This document shows, piece after piece, positions 62,723 to 64,000 of a stretch of 64,000 bases of DNA. The translations under genes and the position numbers were made by a program. The stretch is from Microvirga aerophila (GTDB taxonomy: Bacteria > Pseudomonadota > Alphaproteobacteria > Rhizobiales > Beijerinckiaceae). Each line of letters opens with the position of its first letter. The first letter of the stretch is position 1. Location of the stretch: positions 1 to 64,000 of the forward strand of contig NZ_QOIO01000018.1 of assembly GCF_003332305.1 (NCBI RefSeq), written 5' to 3'. The notes beneath the pieces were generated by a model, which had not been told where the DNA came from, searched no databases, and was given only the letters and a program-made list of their open reading frames with translations.

Positions 62723-64000
62723 ATGCGAGTTCTTCACCGTTGTGGCGTCTGCGCGCTGGCTCTCGTGGCGGGCTTCACTGCCCTGCAGCTCGAGCCTGCC
62801 GTCCTGCGCGACCTTGCGTATGACGGCGACGGCCGGCGCCTGACCGTCGGGGCCGTCAAGGTTCCCCTCTGGAGTGCAGCCTGGGCGCAGACCCCCGATA
62901 CGTTCAGCCTTGAAAATGTAGCCTTCACCCTGGGATCGGCAACCTATGAGGCCAAGCGGATCGAGATTTCAGGCCTCGCTTCCTCGCGGGCAGACGTGGA
63001 GGCCTTGCTCTCGCCGTCCAGCAGTGAGCCGTTCGGCCCCCGGATCGCGCGGATCGACGCGAAACAGATCACGGTTCCGGAACTCAAGGTGAGGCAGAAG
63101 GTCGGTGCTGACGACCAGACCGCCACTTATAAGAATGTGGTGCTCAGCGATGTGGCGCAGGGCCGGGTCGGCCTGACGACGATCGACACGACAGCCATCG
63201 ATGTCTCGGAGGGCAAGACGAGAACCTCCCTCACCTATGGGCGCCTTTCCGTTCGCGATCTCGATATGCCGGCTTTCGCACGCCTTTATGAGGGAACGTC
63301 CGAGACTGCATCTGGCCCTTTGTCAAAGATCCACGGGGACTTCTCGATCGACACCATCGACGTTCTCGACCAGGAGGGAACGTCCCTGAGAATCGGCCGG
63401 TTCAGCGGCCGGGATTTCCTCGCGCGCCCCACCAAGGCATCCTGGTCCGGCAGCACGGCCCTGTTCGCGGAGCTGGCCGATAAGGACGAGCTGAGCGCCG
63501 ACGAGCAGACGCGGCTGATTACGACGGCGGCGGATATGCTGAGCGCTTTCGACGTCGCCTTTGCCGAAGTGACAGGGATCGAACTGAAAGCTCCGGCCGG
63601 TTCATCGGCAGGCAGCAAGGAAACGACGTCCGAGGTCACGACCAGGGTCAACCGGGTCGCCTATACCAGCGCAACGGGCGCTCAGCCGGCTGATCTGCGC
63701 GTCGAAGGGATCGAGGCGGTCGACCGTGACGGTCGGGTAAAGATCGACGCCTTGAGCCTCACAGGCTTCTCGTTTCAATCGACTCTTGGAGCTCTCAAAG
63801 ACTTCCAGAGCGCTTGGCTCGAGGAAATCGATCCGGCGGCGGCGCGCGCCCTCGTTCCGACGATCGGCACTCTGCACGTCTCAGGCGTGGACATCGATAC
63901 CTTGAGCGAGACCGGCAAAGGCCAGACGCCGGAACGTGTGAAGGCCACGCTCAAGGATTTCGAGCTGACCGCCGACAACCCGTTCAACGGCGTCCCCACC
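62723..64000 (+). CDS. Large exported protein, cut by the window end
   Basis: An open frame of 426 codons runs off the right edge without a stop. The start at 62723 gives a hydrophobic signal-like segment (MRVLHRCGVCALALVAGFTALQL). The mature part is beta-rich, with repeating motifs such as KVGADDQTATYKNVVLSDV, TRTSLTYGRLSVRDLDMPAF and RVEGIEAVDRDGRVKIDALSLTGFSF. It may be a large periplasmic or outer-membrane protein of the AsmA-like/DUF945 type, but this is a weak suggestion. It follows erpA by about 80 bases. Confidence 0.7.
   Translation, partial: MRVLHRCGVCALALVAGFTALQLEPAVLRDLAYDGDGRRLTVGAVKVPLWSAAWAQTPDTFSLENVAFTLGSATYEAKRIEISGLASSRADVEALLSPSSSEPFGPRIARIDAKQITVPELKVRQKVGADDQTATYKNVVLSDVAQGRVGLTTIDTTAIDVSEGKTRTSLTYGRLSVRDLDMPAFARLYEGTSETASGPLSKIHGDFSIDTIDVLDQEGTSLRIGRFSGRDFLARPTKASWSGSTALFAELADKDELSADEQTRLITTAADMLSAFDVAFAEVTGIELKAPAGSSAGSKETTSEVTTRVNRVAYTSATGAQPADLRVEGIEAVDRDGRVKIDALSLTGFSFQSTLGALKDFQSAWLEEIDPAAARALVPTIGTLHVSGVDIDTLSETGKGQTPERVKATLKDFELTADNPFNGVPT

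Overview
The window comes from a high-GC alphaproteobacterium of the order Hyphomicrobiales (Rhizobiales). The evidence is the gene order rather than one marker. The order gyrA-coaD-cyclophilin-queA-tgt, the block argS-SPOR-nagZ-scpA-scpB-tatABC-serS-surE-pcm-LytM-DUF815-yajC-secD-secF-Mth938-phytoene synthase-like-trmFO, a GTTC-N7-GTTC type LexA box, DUF1127, DUF6894 and Porin_2-like sequences all fit that order. A Microvirga/Methylobacteriaceae-like genus is my best guess, but this is inference only.

Layout. 0-3 kb: a tRNA-Lys and an AceE-like thiamine-diphosphate enzyme. 3.1-11.5 kb: a minus-strand housekeeping run (tgt, queA, two cyclophilins around a TolA/TonB-like periplasmic protein, coaD, gyrA). 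It is interrupted by a roughly 1 kb stretch without a clear protein gene, which carries a textbook LexA-box promoter and a strongly structured region. 11.9-16.2 kb: lemA-htpX, a PP2C-like phosphatase, a MarC membrane protein and an M20 peptidase. 16.4-20.7 kb: two RTX-type calcium-binding repeat proteins facing away from each other. 20.7-22.9 kb: a divergent TetR regulator and cytochrome P450 with two near-identical palindromic operators between them. 22.9-28.5 kb: ssb and uvrA separated by three small exported proteins.

28.6-40.9 kb is the accessory part. It holds a chain of low-complexity or repeat-rich exported proteins (14-residue Gly repeats, Gly/His repeats, a PVPNASGSQ repeat protein, a basic repeat protein), a porin fragment, a membrane-anchored hemerythrin, DUF4336, DUF937, DUF6894, DUF6790 and DUF1127 proteins. 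It also has an AT-richer patch with a SEC-C protein and a small broken gene. Several of these proteins have their own terminators and look like independent transcription units.

41-64 kb returns to conserved housekeeping DNA. trmFO is followed by two homologues of mitochondrial complex I assembly factors (NDUFAF6- and NDUFAF3-like) next to secF-secD-yajC. Then come DUF815, an NlpD-like degenerate LytM lipoprotein, and a long minus-strand run from dgt to pcm that covers translation (argS, serS), Tat export, chromosome condensation (scpAB) and wall recycling (nagZ, SPOR). An orphan ABC ATPase sits inside this run. The window ends with erpA and a large exported protein cut by the edge.

The best candidates for something undescribed are the SOS-controlled transcript at about 8.04-8.42 kb, the 27-residue RTX-like repeat protein at 19.3 kb, the Gly/His-rich exported protein at 37.3 kb, and the double-palindrome TetR/P450 switch at 21.4 kb. 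I saw no CRISPR array, insertion sequence, prophage or origin.
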